From positions 7,688,714-7,752,713 of the forward strand of contig NC_092567.1 in NCBI RefSeq assembly GCF_037975245.1: a DNA stretch of 64,000 nt. Reading direction: 5' to 3'. Positions 1 to 10,571 of the stretch are shown piece by piece; positions within the stretch are counted from its first letter, which is position 1, and every line of letters begins with the position of its first letter. This DNA is from Apostichopus japonicus. Lineage: Eukaryota; Echinodermata; Holothuroidea; Aspidochirotida; Stichopodidae. Both the position numbers and the translations under genes were made by a program. The notes below the pieces were generated by a model. It ran no database searches. It was given only the letters and a program-made list of their open reading frames with translations, and was not told the DNA's origin.

Positions 1-1551
1 TAGATTTCTTAAATCCAACTGCAGTGACTGGCTCAGCAATGTTTAAAAATTAAACAAGCATAAGTGACAATTCTTTATTCACAGCTGTACATTCTCAGAT
101 TAGTAGGAAGTATTTCCAATTGTGTTTATAGTGTTTATAGTGGCTGGACTTACAAGGGTAATGCAAAGCTCTCCAAATCTTCAGTACAGTGTTTTCACAT
201 AGTTTTCTGGAATCTGCATTTTGAGCACATGAGGACATGTCAGTAATAGAAATACTTAATCTGATTTTACTCTGTGGAATATATAGCTGAGCCCTGGCCG
301 GGTGCTGGGGGCTTCAGAAGAGCTCTGTTACATCTCTTCTACTTCATGTCCTCTTGTACTAAGTATGAAGCATGTAAATACATGTTAGAGAGAAAAATGT
401 AATTTCTATGAAGTATAAATCTAAGCCCTGGTGGGAGTCCCTGGGGACTTTAGCTGAGGCATTTTCACTTTTCAGATATTTAATGTTCTCTGATAGTGAT
501 TTTGCAGACCAAGTGGAGCCTATGGGGGAGGGGGGGGCCAAGTGCTGACCACCCTAATGCCAGTGCCTGTATATGTTTGAATATGTTTATGTTAAATGGT
601 AGTTAGCTCTCAAATATGCAAGGAAGACATGTTATCACGACATGATATTGATAAAGAGTGGCAGGGAAATTTAAATTCCTTAACCATGCTTGCTAGCCAT
701 CAGTTTGGTGAATCAAGTCACAACAACCAGATTTACTTCATTCTTACCATTCCTATGGAACTCTGTGCATCAAGAAGTGTAGGATACTGGAAGAAGCTTG
801 ATAGGTTCATAGGTCCTGATCTCCTCTATCAAGTACAGTCTCTGTCTTCATAATTACTAGAGGGTTTCTTCCTACCGTTGAATTATTACATCATGGAGCC
901 GTCAGACTGAGCCTCAGTGATTTCTAAATCAAAAGTGAAACACTAAACATGAAATCAAATTAGTTATTCAGATATTTTTAGACTTCAGAAACAAAAGTAT
1001 ACTCACTTACAAAGAAAACCCATGGTAGCAGTTCCACTTTGATCCAATCATTGATCATTTTATGTTAGTGATTAGTGTTTGGTTTCTGAAGCTTTTTGAA
1101 AGTTCTTAGGAACTTTTGTATTCAGATAGCAACGTGACACTACAGCAGTCTTTGTGAGCAATCAACTTTACATGTTAGTTGTAAAAGACCCCTACACCTT
1201 TAGTAAGTAAATTATGTAAAGTGCATATTTGATTTGTGATATATATTGAAGCTAAAGATACGTCAATAGGAACTGAGCATTACCAGCACAAACCCTGGAA
1301 ATTCTGGATATGTTCCAATAATGGGTTGTCTTTGACCAGCAAGGGAAGTCTAAAGCACTGCAGTATTATGGGTGACAAACTACAAAAATGTTTGTATATG
1401 ATATGGGATATTGAATCTCAATCTCTGGAAAACCTTGCACTTCATTTGACCTTTACTCACTGGCAGGTTAGTACTTAAATCTACAATATATATACCAGGA
1501 GAGGAAACAACTCCAGAGTACTTTAAGAGTAGGTTTTTATGACTACATAGT
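1..1551. other. Gene-free stretch, no supported gene
   Basis: No gene can be supported here. Two modest plus-strand reading frames (596-853 and 1236-1478) are open. The second runs into a plausible donor (CAG|GTTAGT near 1467) after a leucine-rich end (SLENLALHLTFTHW), but I recognise no family and see no matching neighbour exon. The sequence looks like ordinary intron or intergenic DNA. Confidence 0.4.
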
Positions 1552-1560
1552 TTGAATAAA

Positions 1561-1844
1561 GGCCGTGGCTATTCTTACGACTAGTCGTAACAATTATTTA
1601 TAAACTATTCTTACGACATCGGCGAATTCATGCGAATTAAAAGTAAATAAAGCAACTGCGCATGTAGTAGGGGTAACCCTAACCCTAACTCTAACACTCA
1701 ATCCAACCCTTACCCTAAACCTAACCGGAAATTATTGTTTCTCCTGGTCTTAAAAAAAGTACTCCTAGTCGTAAAAATAGCAACTGTGCATGCGCAAAAG
1801 GGTATTATTGTTACAACTAGTCGTAAGAATATTTAGCCACTTTG
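1561..1844. mobile_element. Mutator-like MITE carrying telomere-type repeats
   Basis: A 284-bp element with long imperfect terminal inverted repeats. The left end reads GTGGCTATTCTTACGACTAG and the right end is its near complement (CTAGTCGTAAGAATATTTAGCCAC). It is flanked by the 9-bp direct repeat TTGAATAAA at 1552-1560 and 1845-1853. Nine-base duplications with long inverted repeats are typical of Mutator-like elements, so that is the best class. It is too short to code for a transposase and has no open frame. The centre (about 1669-1725) holds CCCTAA-type repeats. Related GCGCATG-containing segments flank the telomeric block on both sides (ACTGCGCATG and CTGTGCATGCGC). The structure is directly visible; the superfamily is inferred from the duplication length. 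Confidence 0.75.
1669..1725. repeat. Interstitial telomere-like repeats (CCCTAA type)
   Basis: A short run of imperfect CCCTAAC units (GTAACCCTAACCCTAACTCTAAC, followed by ACCCTTACCCTAAACCTAACC) lies inside the 284-bp inverted-repeat element. The C-rich strand is on plus. It is degenerate, so it is not an active chromosome end, and its position inside the element argues that it moved as cargo. Confidence 0.75.
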
Positions 1845-1853
1845 TTGAATAAA

Positions 1854-2481
1854 ACCTTTCAGATACAGTAGTTGGATGATCTCGCAAATGTAGAACACTT
1901 CCTCAATAAACTAATGTGATCAGTATTCTGAGGGAGGAAACCCTCTCCTTTAACTTGTAACCAACTAACAGGCTAGCATCACCATATTTCAGCTAGTCCT
2001 ACATTGTGCTGATCCTAGGACACGCTTTATGCTGGCATTGCGAACTGTTGAATGTTGTCATTAAAACCATTGGACTAGGCCATCGTTAGGCTGCACTTTT
2101 CTTATATGACTAAAGAAGACCTAAGCCATAACTTCAACGTTATGATGTCCCTGTCCTTGTAGGTACATAGCCTAACAATATGAAAGGAAAACACGACATA
2201 CATTTCTTCTTTGGCAATTGCAATATACTTAGTCTGTTTCTTTCAGTATCACCATCTGGAATATATTGCAGTATTTTCATATTAGTAAGCCAGTACTGTA
2301 GCTTCAGGGAATCACGTTAAACAAACAGAGAAGTACAAGTTGTACAAGTTGTACAACCGTTCTTCAAACGCTGCTTTACACTGTGTCGTTGGTTTGTTTA
2401 GATTTTGAAGATGAGACTTGTTCAAGTCGTTTCATTGGCAACGAGGGAAATACCCCTCTTTTTCAGATAAATGATCAAATA
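1854..2481. other. Gene-free spacer
   Basis: About 630 bp between two mobile elements. I see no conserved coding frame, RNA gene or repeat structure beyond a short direct doubling of ACAAGTTGTACAAGTTGTAC near 2335-2356. Confidence 0.4.
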
Positions 2482-3221
2482 ATAGCAATCAGTGGCGTAG
2501 CTACGGGGGGCGTGAGGGCGACAGCCCCCCATGAAAGCTCGTCGCCCCCCAATCGCCCCCCACTGGGATTTTGGGTGTCGAAAAAAAATTACATGTGCGA
2601 AAAAAAATATATCATTGGTCTGAATGGTCTCGAATCTCCATGATGACCACTCATGAACGACCCTTCGACCGCGGACCGGCAGTAGGCTATAGTTGCTGAA
2701 AACCTGACGTGACATAGCTCATAGGCCGAGAAGTCTACAGTAGTCGCACTGTACTGAAAACGCATGTTAACGACCGTCGAATAATATAATTCTTGCTCTA
2801 CAAGACTACAGAACACATAATGTTTACTACTGAATCTGTGTGTTCGACTGTTCGGGCAAACTTTGCCTTTGTCACTCTTTTTTTTAAATATCCATAATCC
2901 GTAACATGCAAATAAATACTAATACAAACAGCCTATCATTATCTTGTAACCAGTGCGTATTAACTGATCAAACAAGCTAGTGAGCAATACTATACCCTTA
3001 TAGAAAGGTGGTCTCCAGGTACTTGAATGCCAAAGAAGATGTTAATAGGTAAAAAATGCTGACATCATACACATGTTTCTCACATCATTGCTCGCGTCAT
3101 TGCCTCAATACCCTGTTACATTTTCAATCTGGTTTTCACTTCTGGGACGTACCCTGATGCTCTTAAAACCACTAGCAACCAAATTTTCAAGAAAGGAGGC
3201 AACACTATCATTGAGAACTAC

Positions 3222-3771
3222 CCCCCCCCCCCCCCCCGACGGACTCGAATGGACTGCTGGCGCCCTTTTCAGCTTTTTAAGCATGTTTTACTTCGCGATT
3301 ATTGACTTTTTTATTTCACTCTCATCTACCTATTGACATTTGTCACATTTTGTTGGTGTAGTTTACTGACAAAATGCTCTAACGTACGGCGGTATTTAAT
3401 TTATCGGCACTTAATTCTGTTCAGTGTACGAAACTCTTTCCAAGAACTGTACGGGGTTTTCGATCTATTTTTTTCGAAAACATGAGCACTCACAAAGATA
3501 CCACGGGGATTGTGATGAAGCGCATGTACTTTCAACACCCATATAAACTTCCACTTGTCACAAATGTCGATGACACATATTTATTCTTCGTTTACCTCCA
3601 ATTAGCAAGGCCCGGAAAGAGTCATTTCCGGCAATCTAGGGAAAATCTTTACTCAAAAAAAATCTGTACGCTCCGCGCCAACCTGTGGTGGCGCTCCGCT
3701 TAGATAGTGTCGAAAGCCCCCCTATAGGCCATTCTCGCCCCCCCCGACCAATACCCCTAGCTCCGCCACTG
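3222..3771 (+). mobile_element. Left-truncated related hAT-like element inside the 2490-4257 element
   Basis: From the poly-C run at about 3222 onward this segment matches 7848-8177. Both share CGACGGACTC / TGACGGACTC, then CTGCTGGCGCC, TTATTGACATTT and CACATTTTGTTGGTGTA, and both end in CTAGCTCCGCCACTG. The matching left terminus (CAGTGGCGGAGC) is absent, so the left end was lost, most simply by recombination or slippage through the poly-C. It is longer than the 7796 copy, which therefore looks internally deleted. Confidence 0.65.
3605..3707 (+). repeat. Conserved subterminal module, copy 1
   Basis: Starts GCAAGGCCCGGAAAG, continues with CATTTCCGGC and CTGTACGCTCCGCGCC, and ends GGTGGCGCTCCGCTTAGATA. 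It lies 64 bp from the right end at 3771. The GCGCCAACC...GGTGGCGC part can fold into a short hairpin. Confidence 0.8.
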
Positions 3772-4060
3772 CCCGCCAATCAGTCTATCACCCAAATAAT
3801 ATTTTAGACGCAATCTAGTTCGGTCATTTCAGTATGTTACTTGGCTGAAAGCCCAGTCAATCTTTCTTTATTTTCCACACGCAATTTTCAGATTTGTCGA
3901 AAACTGTCAATGCCGGTGTCAAACTCACGAAAGATTTGTCATGATATTTCAAAGTAACTTACAAAATTGTTTTTTTTTTCTATTTCACTAAACTCTTTGA
4001 TGACCATATCATAACATGGGATCTCAAAATAAAGGATGTTGAGAAAACTTTAGAGCACCT

Positions 4061-4168
4061 AAGAAGGCCTGGGAAGTGTCATTTCCAACGATCTGCAGGG
4101 AGGCCCTTTTAGCTAAAAATTTACCGTACGCTGCGCGCCAACTCATGGTGGCGCTCCGCTTAGATAGT
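4061..4168 (+). repeat. Conserved subterminal module, copy 2
   Basis: Contains GCCTGGGAAGTGTCATTTCC, CCGTACGCTGCGCGCC and GGTGGCGCTCCGCTTAGATA. It sits 89 bp from the right terminus of the 2490-4257 element. Confidence 0.85.
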
Positions 4169-4265
4169 AACAAAAAAATGGTCAAGCCCCCCAGAAAATG
4201 TTCAAGCCCCCCAGCGCCCCCCCCCCCCCACTGAAAAAAATCCTGGCTACGCCACTGATAGCAAT

Positions 4266-6738
4266 TTACAACAAAATGGCAAATTCCTTGCATCTAGGAG
4301 TGAGATCTTCAACATTATGCTGCGAAATGTCAATTCATCATTTTGCACCTCGATAATTTTCTGGTAATTTTGCGTTCATTGAATCTTCTATAGCCGCTTG
4401 AAGTGTATACGTGTTATGGGTCGTAGCGTATAAGTCTTATGGAAAAGACAAAACAATACTTAGTTATTACACTGCAACTCACCAAATTACAATTTGGACG
4501 GCATCTTGACTATTCACAACAGATCTTCCGAAGTCCAAATATAAAAGGGGTCCGGCACTAAATATATAATAAAAACGCAATATGCAAATAATGAAAATAT
4601 TTTGATGGTCTTGACCATTCCAGTAAAGCAAAGATAAGGGGCTAGTGTAAGTTCCAAAGAAAAACGCGTACTATCGCCTAGCGAAATCTATCGTGATAGT
4701 ATTTCGTCACTACAAGTGTCACCAAGACAGCATGAAAATTAGACATGTTTGGCACTTTTCAGGATATTGTTTACTACGAGCTCACAAAGAAGTCAATATT
4801 TTATCATTTCTAAAGACTTTTGAAATGACGAGATGAAAGTATTTTGGTATTTCAACATTAATCAGAAAATTTCTAAATTTATACACTTGGATAGAAGTCG
4901 GGGAGGGGTGGGAGGGGGGCAATGTTACATTCAGCTGAGAAGAAGGCCACTGCTACGAGTGTACACCCCTCCCCCCCCCCCCTTACGACTTTACAAAAAC
5001 ATTGTTCATAGGTAAAACTGCATGGTGTATGGAGCCAATTTAAGACCTAATTGGTGGTCTAATTATGCCTCGGGGTGCACCAGTTAACATCAATTTTCAA
5101 AAAGAATTCAGGAGACGGGGCTACTGAGATTTGCCTTCAACAAGCCAACGACCACACCTCCGCCATTTTTAAATTCTCTAGCCTTTCCATAATAGTGCAG
5201 GACCTACCTAAGTCAGTTGGGATTTGCTCCCCCCCCCCCCCGGCCTTGAAATCCTATATTAAAATGGGGGTTGAGAAGGGGTCCCATTCTCCTAGTCCTG
5301 CAAACCGATTTCAAGTAGTAGATAACTAATGCATCTGCCATTAAAATCAGTTACATGGCTACATGAAGGTAACATGCAATAATGTGTACCTCTTTGTCAG
5401 GCATTATTGTATATAGGAATAATATACTGGTTTGGCAACATGTCCACCCATCGGCTATTTACAGAATAACTGTACGCGAGCAAGACTGCATTTTCTGATT
5501 TTTTTTTATGCAATTATACAATAGTGATTTTAACATCGGTCAGTTCAGTTCTTAAACTTCACACTAGTATTTTTTAGGACAAACTTAATTTAAGTTTAGA
5601 CAAAAATTATAGTCTAACTACGCCCCAGAATTGTTTCAGTCGGAGGACTCCCACAACCCCGTACATGGAATTGCATTCAACGACTACTCCACAGCAACAA
5701 CATCAAAACTTTCGGATCCACATATAGTCTGACCATAAATGTTCGTTCCCCTTCCTAAATTGATCGGGAGAATTTTGGAATGTGAACCCACGTTACTGGG
5801 TTCTAAACCATACAGGAGAGTCGATCCGTTTTCAGGATTGGAGAGGCAAACTTACCGCTCATGCACTTAATCAGAAATATACACAAATTAGCCACAAGAT
5901 GTACCTCCTCCTTTATGTTCTACACCCTTCCCCATATCTATGTAGACATGTGACAAATCACTTGATTGGCGTAGGAAGGGAGCAAAAAATGAATTGGTTG
6001 GGGAGGGGGTCGGGGGGCATCCCAATTAAGTAAACAATACACATTTTGTCATTATTGTGACCCACATGGAACACTGAAAAATTTCAAAATTTCCATATCA
6101 AAATTTTAATTATTTTATCCCGAAAGTTTTGAATATTTCTGGGAATTTCAACCCTTTTTCAAAATTGAAACCCTTTTCTTGAAAATCAAATTTGTCTTAA
6201 AATTGCAATCTGTAATATAACCGAAATTCTCAACATTAAACTACTTTTTCTAAAATTTAGAACCTCTTCGATTGATTTCGACCTCTTTAATTCCCTTCGT
6301 GTAAAATGTCGATTTCTTTTTGTTTTAAATTTAAACTATTGAAATGTTGACTTCTCAACTAAAAATATTAGCGTTTTATCTCAAACTTGTACGTTTCTCT
6401 CGAAATTGCCATTGCATTTCTCGAAATCAAGATTTCTTTCTTATGCAAATTTCAACTATTTTTTCTCAAAAAATAAACTTTTCTTGATGAGGATGGTAAT
6501 AAGTAAAACGGGAGAAAAAGGGGGGGGGGCTACATGAATTGACTATTACAATTATTGGTTAAATGTCGACATAGTATTTTGATTTGAGCAATTACGAGGT
6601 ACGTGAAAGACAAAACATCGTTTGATTGCCTTAAACTCTCTTTGCTGGTGCAAAGATTTAGCTAAATAATCCAGCATTGACATGGAATGGAATTAATTAC
6701 AAAGGTGGTTGGGTGGGGAGGGATGAAAAATGTCGTGT
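4266..6738. other. Gene-free stretch with low-complexity DNA
   Basis: No gene supported. It contains several long G or C homopolymers (about 4910-4982 and 5230-5241). A low-complexity tract at about 6068-6485 is built from degenerate TTTC / CGAAATT / AAATTTC words repeated at irregular spacing. That tract looks like a decayed simple repeat. Confidence 0.4.
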
Positions 6739-6789
6739 AGTTACAGGTGCGTATCCAGGGGGGGCGTTGGGGGCGCGCGCCCCCCGGGT

Positions 6790-6950
6790 AAGAAAAAGAG
6801 AAGAGAAAAAAAGAGAAGAAAAAAGGAAAAAAGAGGGGAAAAAAGAGGAGGAGGAGAAGAAGGAAGGGAAAAGAAAAAGAAGAAAGAGAGAAAAAGGAGA
6901 AAAAGAGGGAGTAAAAGCAAAACGCGAAGACACCGGGAAGAGAAAGAAGA
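6790..6950 (+). repeat. Polypurine (GA-rich) tract
   Basis: About 160 bases almost purely A and G on plus, with runs such as AAGAGAAGAGAAAAAAAGAG. A homologous tract sits at the same place in the sister element (about 16250-16400). It can be read open in several frames, but the products are repetitive K/R/E strings and are not credible proteins. Confidence 0.8.
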
Positions 6951-7287
6951 ACAGTGACATCATTACAGCGCTGAAGGGTAGCCAGTGACGGATCAATGAT
7001 TTCGTAAAAGTGTGACTCACCCTACCCCTCACACCGACAACTCCATTTTTTTGACGTTTCCATTTTCCTCTCTCACTAATGATCTATATATATATACTAT
7101 ATATGGTCTATCATAACGCGTGTGTAGAATTGTGCTATGAAACCAACTGTGGCTGGTCTCGAACTCGACCGTGTCGTCGGGGAACATGACGCATTTTGGG
7201 ATGGGGGCGCCCGCCCCCCCCATTCAGCATTTTTTTAAATGATATCGCTAAGTAATTTCAAAATAGAAAGTGCTTAGAGGCAACTAA

Positions 7288-7388
7288 CAAGGCCTGGGAA
7301 GTGTCATTTCCAGCGATCTGGGAGACATTTTCGGCCAAAATTTGCTTGTACGCTTCCGCCAACCTATGGTGGCGCTACGCTTAGATAA
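7288..7388 (+). repeat. Conserved subterminal module, copy 3 (internal)
   Basis: Contains AAGGCCTGGGAAGTGTCATT, CTTGTACGCTTCCGCCAACC and GGTGGCGCTACGCTTAGATA. It lies about 52 bp before CTACGCGCCTG at 7440, which resembles a terminus although the true right end with its target duplication is at 8864. Confidence 0.75.
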
Positions 7389-7795
7389 TTTGCCTACAGG
7401 CTTCGCCTCCCCCCCTGGCAAATTCCTCGCTACGCGCCTGTTCGAATTTGTAACGCAAACAGCAGATATAACATCATATCAGTGAGCATGAAAATGGCGT
7501 TCCAGGATGAAAAGCCTCAAAACTGTCCGACTTGCCTGAAAAAATAACCAAAAATTTTCGCGCGCTTTGCGCGCGTTCAACGTGTTCTTGTCAATATCAT
7601 ATAAGCAAGTATCGGTTATTACATCGCATGCCATCATGTACCGTACGGTCCGTTCAAATTGCGCAGTATACCGCGGGATGCTAATGTAAACAACGACATG
7701 TCTCATGTAGATGTATAAAAAGCATGGAGGTCCAATTATGTCAAAACTCTCTTTTACATTAGTAATGGCGAATTAGGGCCTGCACCCCCGCCGCG

Positions 7796-8177
7796 CAGTG
7801 GCGGAGCGTCCATATGGTCAGGGGGGCGGATGCCCCCCCCCCCTGACGGACTCAAAAGGACTGCTGGCGCCTTTTTCAGCTCTTTACTAGTTTCTACTTA
7901 TTCGTGATTTTTGACTTTTTTATTGCGCTCTCATCTACTTATTGACATTTCTCACATTTTGTTGGTGTAATTTGGCGATGACACCTTATTCTTCGTTTAT
8001 CTGCAAATTAGCCAGGCCCGGAAAGGGTCATTTCCGGCGATCTAGGGAGTATCTTTACTCAAAAATTTTATGTACGCTACGCGCCAACCAGTGGTGGCGC
8101 TCCGCTTAGATAGTGTCGAAAGCGCCCCTTCAGACCATTCTCGCCACTCCTGACCAATACCCCTAGCTCCGCCACTG
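7796..8177. mobile_element. Short hAT-like element inserted in copy B
   Basis: A 382-bp element starting CAGTGGCGGAGC and ending GCTCCGCCACTG (12-bp perfect inverted repeats), flanked by the exact 8-bp repeat CCGCCGCG (7788-7795 and 8178-8185). Across the insertion the host element matches its sister at 16207-17795, so this insertion is younger than the host. Part of it matches 3222-3771 with an internal deletion. It has no coding capacity. Confidence 0.9.
8010..8114 (+). repeat. Conserved subterminal module, copy 4
   Basis: Contains CCAGGCCCGGAAAGGGTCAT, TGTACGCTACGCGCCAACC and GGTGGCGCTCCGCTTAGATA. It is 63 bp from the right end of the 382-bp element. Confidence 0.85.
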
Positions 8178-8726
8178 CCGCCGCGCCTCCTACGCCTATG
8201 TGTGTAGTGTTCGGTTTCGGAAATATCTGCTATTTTTTTCATTTCCTTCAACCAAGTTTTATAATAGCCGTTATAACAGGTTTTAATATTTGTACATCAA
8301 TAAATTAACTGTGTCTGAATTTTCGAAAATTTCTGACCAACCTTCTACATCACACTTCCCTCTACTCGTGCACTTTTGACCGGTCTGTTAGGGGTTGAAG
8401 GAAGTTTTTTCTATATTGGTTGTCCATAGATGAAATTTTGTACAACATTATGGCTATGTTTTGAAGTGAGTTTATTCACGAGAAATGTGAATTTTCAAAT
8501 TCTGAACAAATATGGGGCTTAAAACCTTGAAAAGTGGGGCTGACGGGTATTGTGGGCCGGGACGTAGAATCACCTACAAAGCAAAGACCCACAGGAGATG
8601 CGATCAGGTCGAACATGATGTGTGCCGGGTTGACAATCTTCTAAAAGGTTATGGATGGAAAAAAAACTATTAGGAAATACTTGGTTCTCAGGCAAAAGGT
8701 GTACATCTGGTTGGTCATTTCAAGCC

Positions 8727-8822
8727 CGAGAAGTGCCGTTTCCGGTGATCTGGGGGGTTTCAAAACAAGAAATTGTCTTGTACGCTGCGCGCCAACCGAT
8801 GGTGGCGCTCCGCTTAGATAGT
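8727..8822 (+). repeat. Conserved subterminal module, copy 5
   Basis: Contains CCCGAGAAGTGCCGTTTCCG, TTGTACGCTGCGCGCCAACC and GGTGGCGCTCCGCTTAGATA. It is 42 bp from the right terminus of the 6744-8864 element. Confidence 0.85.
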
Positions 8823-8869
8823 AATTCGCGCCCCCCGGATTTGAAAATCCTGGATACGCGCCTGAGTTA

Positions 8870-9797
8870 CATTTATTCCGATAATTTCATGATGATTTAG
8901 TGAATATATATAAAAACAAAAATGTAACTTGACACAGACACGTTTTGTCTGCACGATGTGTCTGCAAGATGTGTAGGACGGAGCAAGGCTGTTCAAATTA
9001 TGTTATTCCATGTAGGTTTTATTATTCATTAAACATGTACTCTTTAAATCATTTGAAACAGACGGTATTCAAACTTTTGTGTTTATTGCTTGTTTATGCA
9101 TCCACTAGCAGATAATAGGGTGGGGGAATGTGTACATGAAATGCTATTTGCCCAAATTTTAACCGGTGGTGGGGGAGGGGGAGGGGGTGCACGGGAACTA
9201 ACACCCTACCGCTTAGGTAGAAATGTCAATGATAGCTTGATCTAATTGATAGAGGTTGTGTTGTATTATTTACTTCCTCGACCCCTTCCTTAAGACATAC
9301 CCAATCGACGTCAGTTGATAAACTGTCTGTTTTCACCGGGTATGTATAACGTTACATCTCTCGTACATTTACTTCTATTGGCGCCAAAATGTCTGTTACA
9401 AATTTCAAACATCACCCGCGAACAGCTGGAAAACACCTGTATATGCTATTGAATACCTGTTCACATCTAGTATCTATATCACTGACGACGAATGTTTTAG
9501 TGTTACATTAGTGGAGCTGCAGAGTACGTATTATATTCGTGGGAGACTGGGAGTTGTTTGTTACCATTGACTTGTTGGTTAATAAGATGGATTATTTAAT
9601 GGAGAGGAACCACTGTTAATAGACAGCGTTCATTGATAAGTGAGATAATTTGACGGTATGGTATAGAGGCATAGGCTAGAGGGGGAAAGCGGCCAGGCCA
9701 AACTTAGTTAAGCTATAAGCTAGACTAGTAGTAATAAAGTTAGGCTATGTTAGAAAACTCACTCATCACCTTCGAAAAACTATAATTATCTACTTTT
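8870..9797. other. Gene-free spacer with a G-quadruplex-capable run
   Basis: No gene supported. At about 9165-9188 the plus strand reads GGTGGTGGGGGAGGGGGAGG followed by GGGTG, which has four closely spaced G-runs and could form a G-quadruplex. The rest looks unremarkable. Confidence 0.4.
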
Positions 9798-9805
9798 AGC
9801 GAGAG

Positions 9806-10563
9806 CAGGGGCGTAGCGAGCGGGGGGGTGTGGGGGGTGTCACACCCCCCCCCCAATAATTCGGTCGCTGTCGGCAAAGGTCTGTCGGCAAAAGGAGAAA
9901 AGATGAAGGGGAAGAAAGAAGGAAAGCTGAATAGAGAAAAGGAGAACGGGAGCTTCTTCCGTGCTAAATTTGACTTAAAATATGCACCAGATTGCATCTA
10001 AGGACGTTTCAAAACTAAAAATTTTCCAAAGGGGAGGGGTAGACCCCCTACCCTTAGACCCCTCCCCCATTTCAGTCACCAATTCCAGATCCGTCGGCAA
10101 ATCAAATTTGACTTAAAATATACACCAGATTGCATCTAAGGACGTTTCAAAACTAAAAATTTTCCAAAGGGGAGGGGAAGACCCCCTACCCTTAGACCCC
10201 TCCCCCATTTCAGTCACCACTTCCAGTTCCGTCGGCAAATCAAATTTGACTTAAAGTATGCACCAGATTGCATCTAACGACGTTTCAAAACTAAAAATTT
10301 TCAAAAGGGGAGGGGTAGACCCCCTACCCTTAGACCTCTCCCCCATTTCAGTCACCAATTCCAGATCCGTCGGCAAATCAAATTTGACTTAAAATATGCA
10401 CCAGATTGCATCTAAGGACGTTTCAAAACTAAAAATTTTCCAAAGGGGAGGGGTAGACCCCCTCCCCTTAGACCTCTCCCCCATTTCAGTCACCACTTCC
10501 AGATCCGTCGGCAAATCAAATTCTCCACACCCCCCCAACAAAAACCCCTTCGCTACGCCCCTG
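9806..10563. mobile_element. hAT-like MITE with internal 138-bp tandem repeats
   Basis: A 758-bp element beginning CAGGGGCGTAGCGA and ending TCGCTACGCCCCTG, a 14-bp inverted repeat. It is flanked by the exact 8-bp direct repeat AGCGAGAG (9798-9805 and 10564-10571). The duplication length and termini point to the hAT superfamily. Most of the interior is four copies of a 138-bp unit. No transposase is present. The conserved module of the other families is not visible here, so this one is a separate lineage. Confidence 0.9.
9969..10523 (+). repeat. Four 138-bp tandem repeats
   Basis: The word CACCAGATTGCATCTAA recurs at 9985, 10123, 10261 and 10399, an exact 138-bp spacing each time. Each unit also contains AAAATTTTCCAAAGGGGAGG, a C-rich block and CCGTCGGCAAATCAAATT. 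Copies differ by only a few substitutions, so the expansion is fairly recent. Confidence 0.95.
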
Positions 10564-10571
10564 AGCGAGAG

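Larger units (their letters stand above)
2490..4257. mobile_element. hAT-like non-autonomous element, 8-bp duplication
   Basis: A 1768-bp element beginning CAGTGGCGTAGCTACG and ending GGCTACGCCACTG, giving about 12 bp of terminal inverted repeat. It is flanked by the 8-bp direct repeat ATAGCAAT (2482-2489 and 4258-4265). An 8-bp duplication with CAGNGG termini is the hAT signature. No transposase frame is present, so it is non-autonomous. It is composite: bases 3222-3771 match a second, related family (see 7796-8177), joined to the left part through a poly-C tract. Two copies of the roughly 100-bp subterminal module lie inside (about 3605-3707 and 4061-4168). Reading frames inside it are by-products of GC-rich sequence, not genes. 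Confidence 0.85.
6744..8864. mobile_element. Non-autonomous DNA transposon, 5-bp duplication, copy B
   Basis: A 2121-bp element. The left end is CAGGTGCGTATCCAGG and the right end CCTGGATACGCGCCTG, about 16 bp of inverted repeat with one mismatch. The flanking direct repeat is AGTTA (6739-6743 and 8865-8869). The 5-bp duplication together with CAGG termini would fit the hAT5-type group of hAT elements, but this is inference. It carries a purine-rich tract (about 6790-6950), an internal right-end-like sequence at 7440, and a later 382-bp insertion (7796-8177). It is homologous over nearly its whole length to 16207-17795. No transposase frame is visible; the lysine/glutamate-rich frames come from the GA-rich tract. 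Confidence 0.85.

Noticed and set aside
1669-1725. A chromosome end
   Set aside because: The telomere-type repeats are few, degenerate and enclosed in a MITE with target duplications.
6677-7032. Lysine/glutamate-rich and phenylalanine/serine-rich proteins
   Set aside because: They arise from the polypurine tract of a transposon and its complement. Overlapping frames on both strands are equally open, and the same happens at 16141-16461.
9969-10523. CRISPR-like array
   Set aside because: The 138-bp units are repeated in full, without unique spacers, and lie in a eukaryotic MITE.
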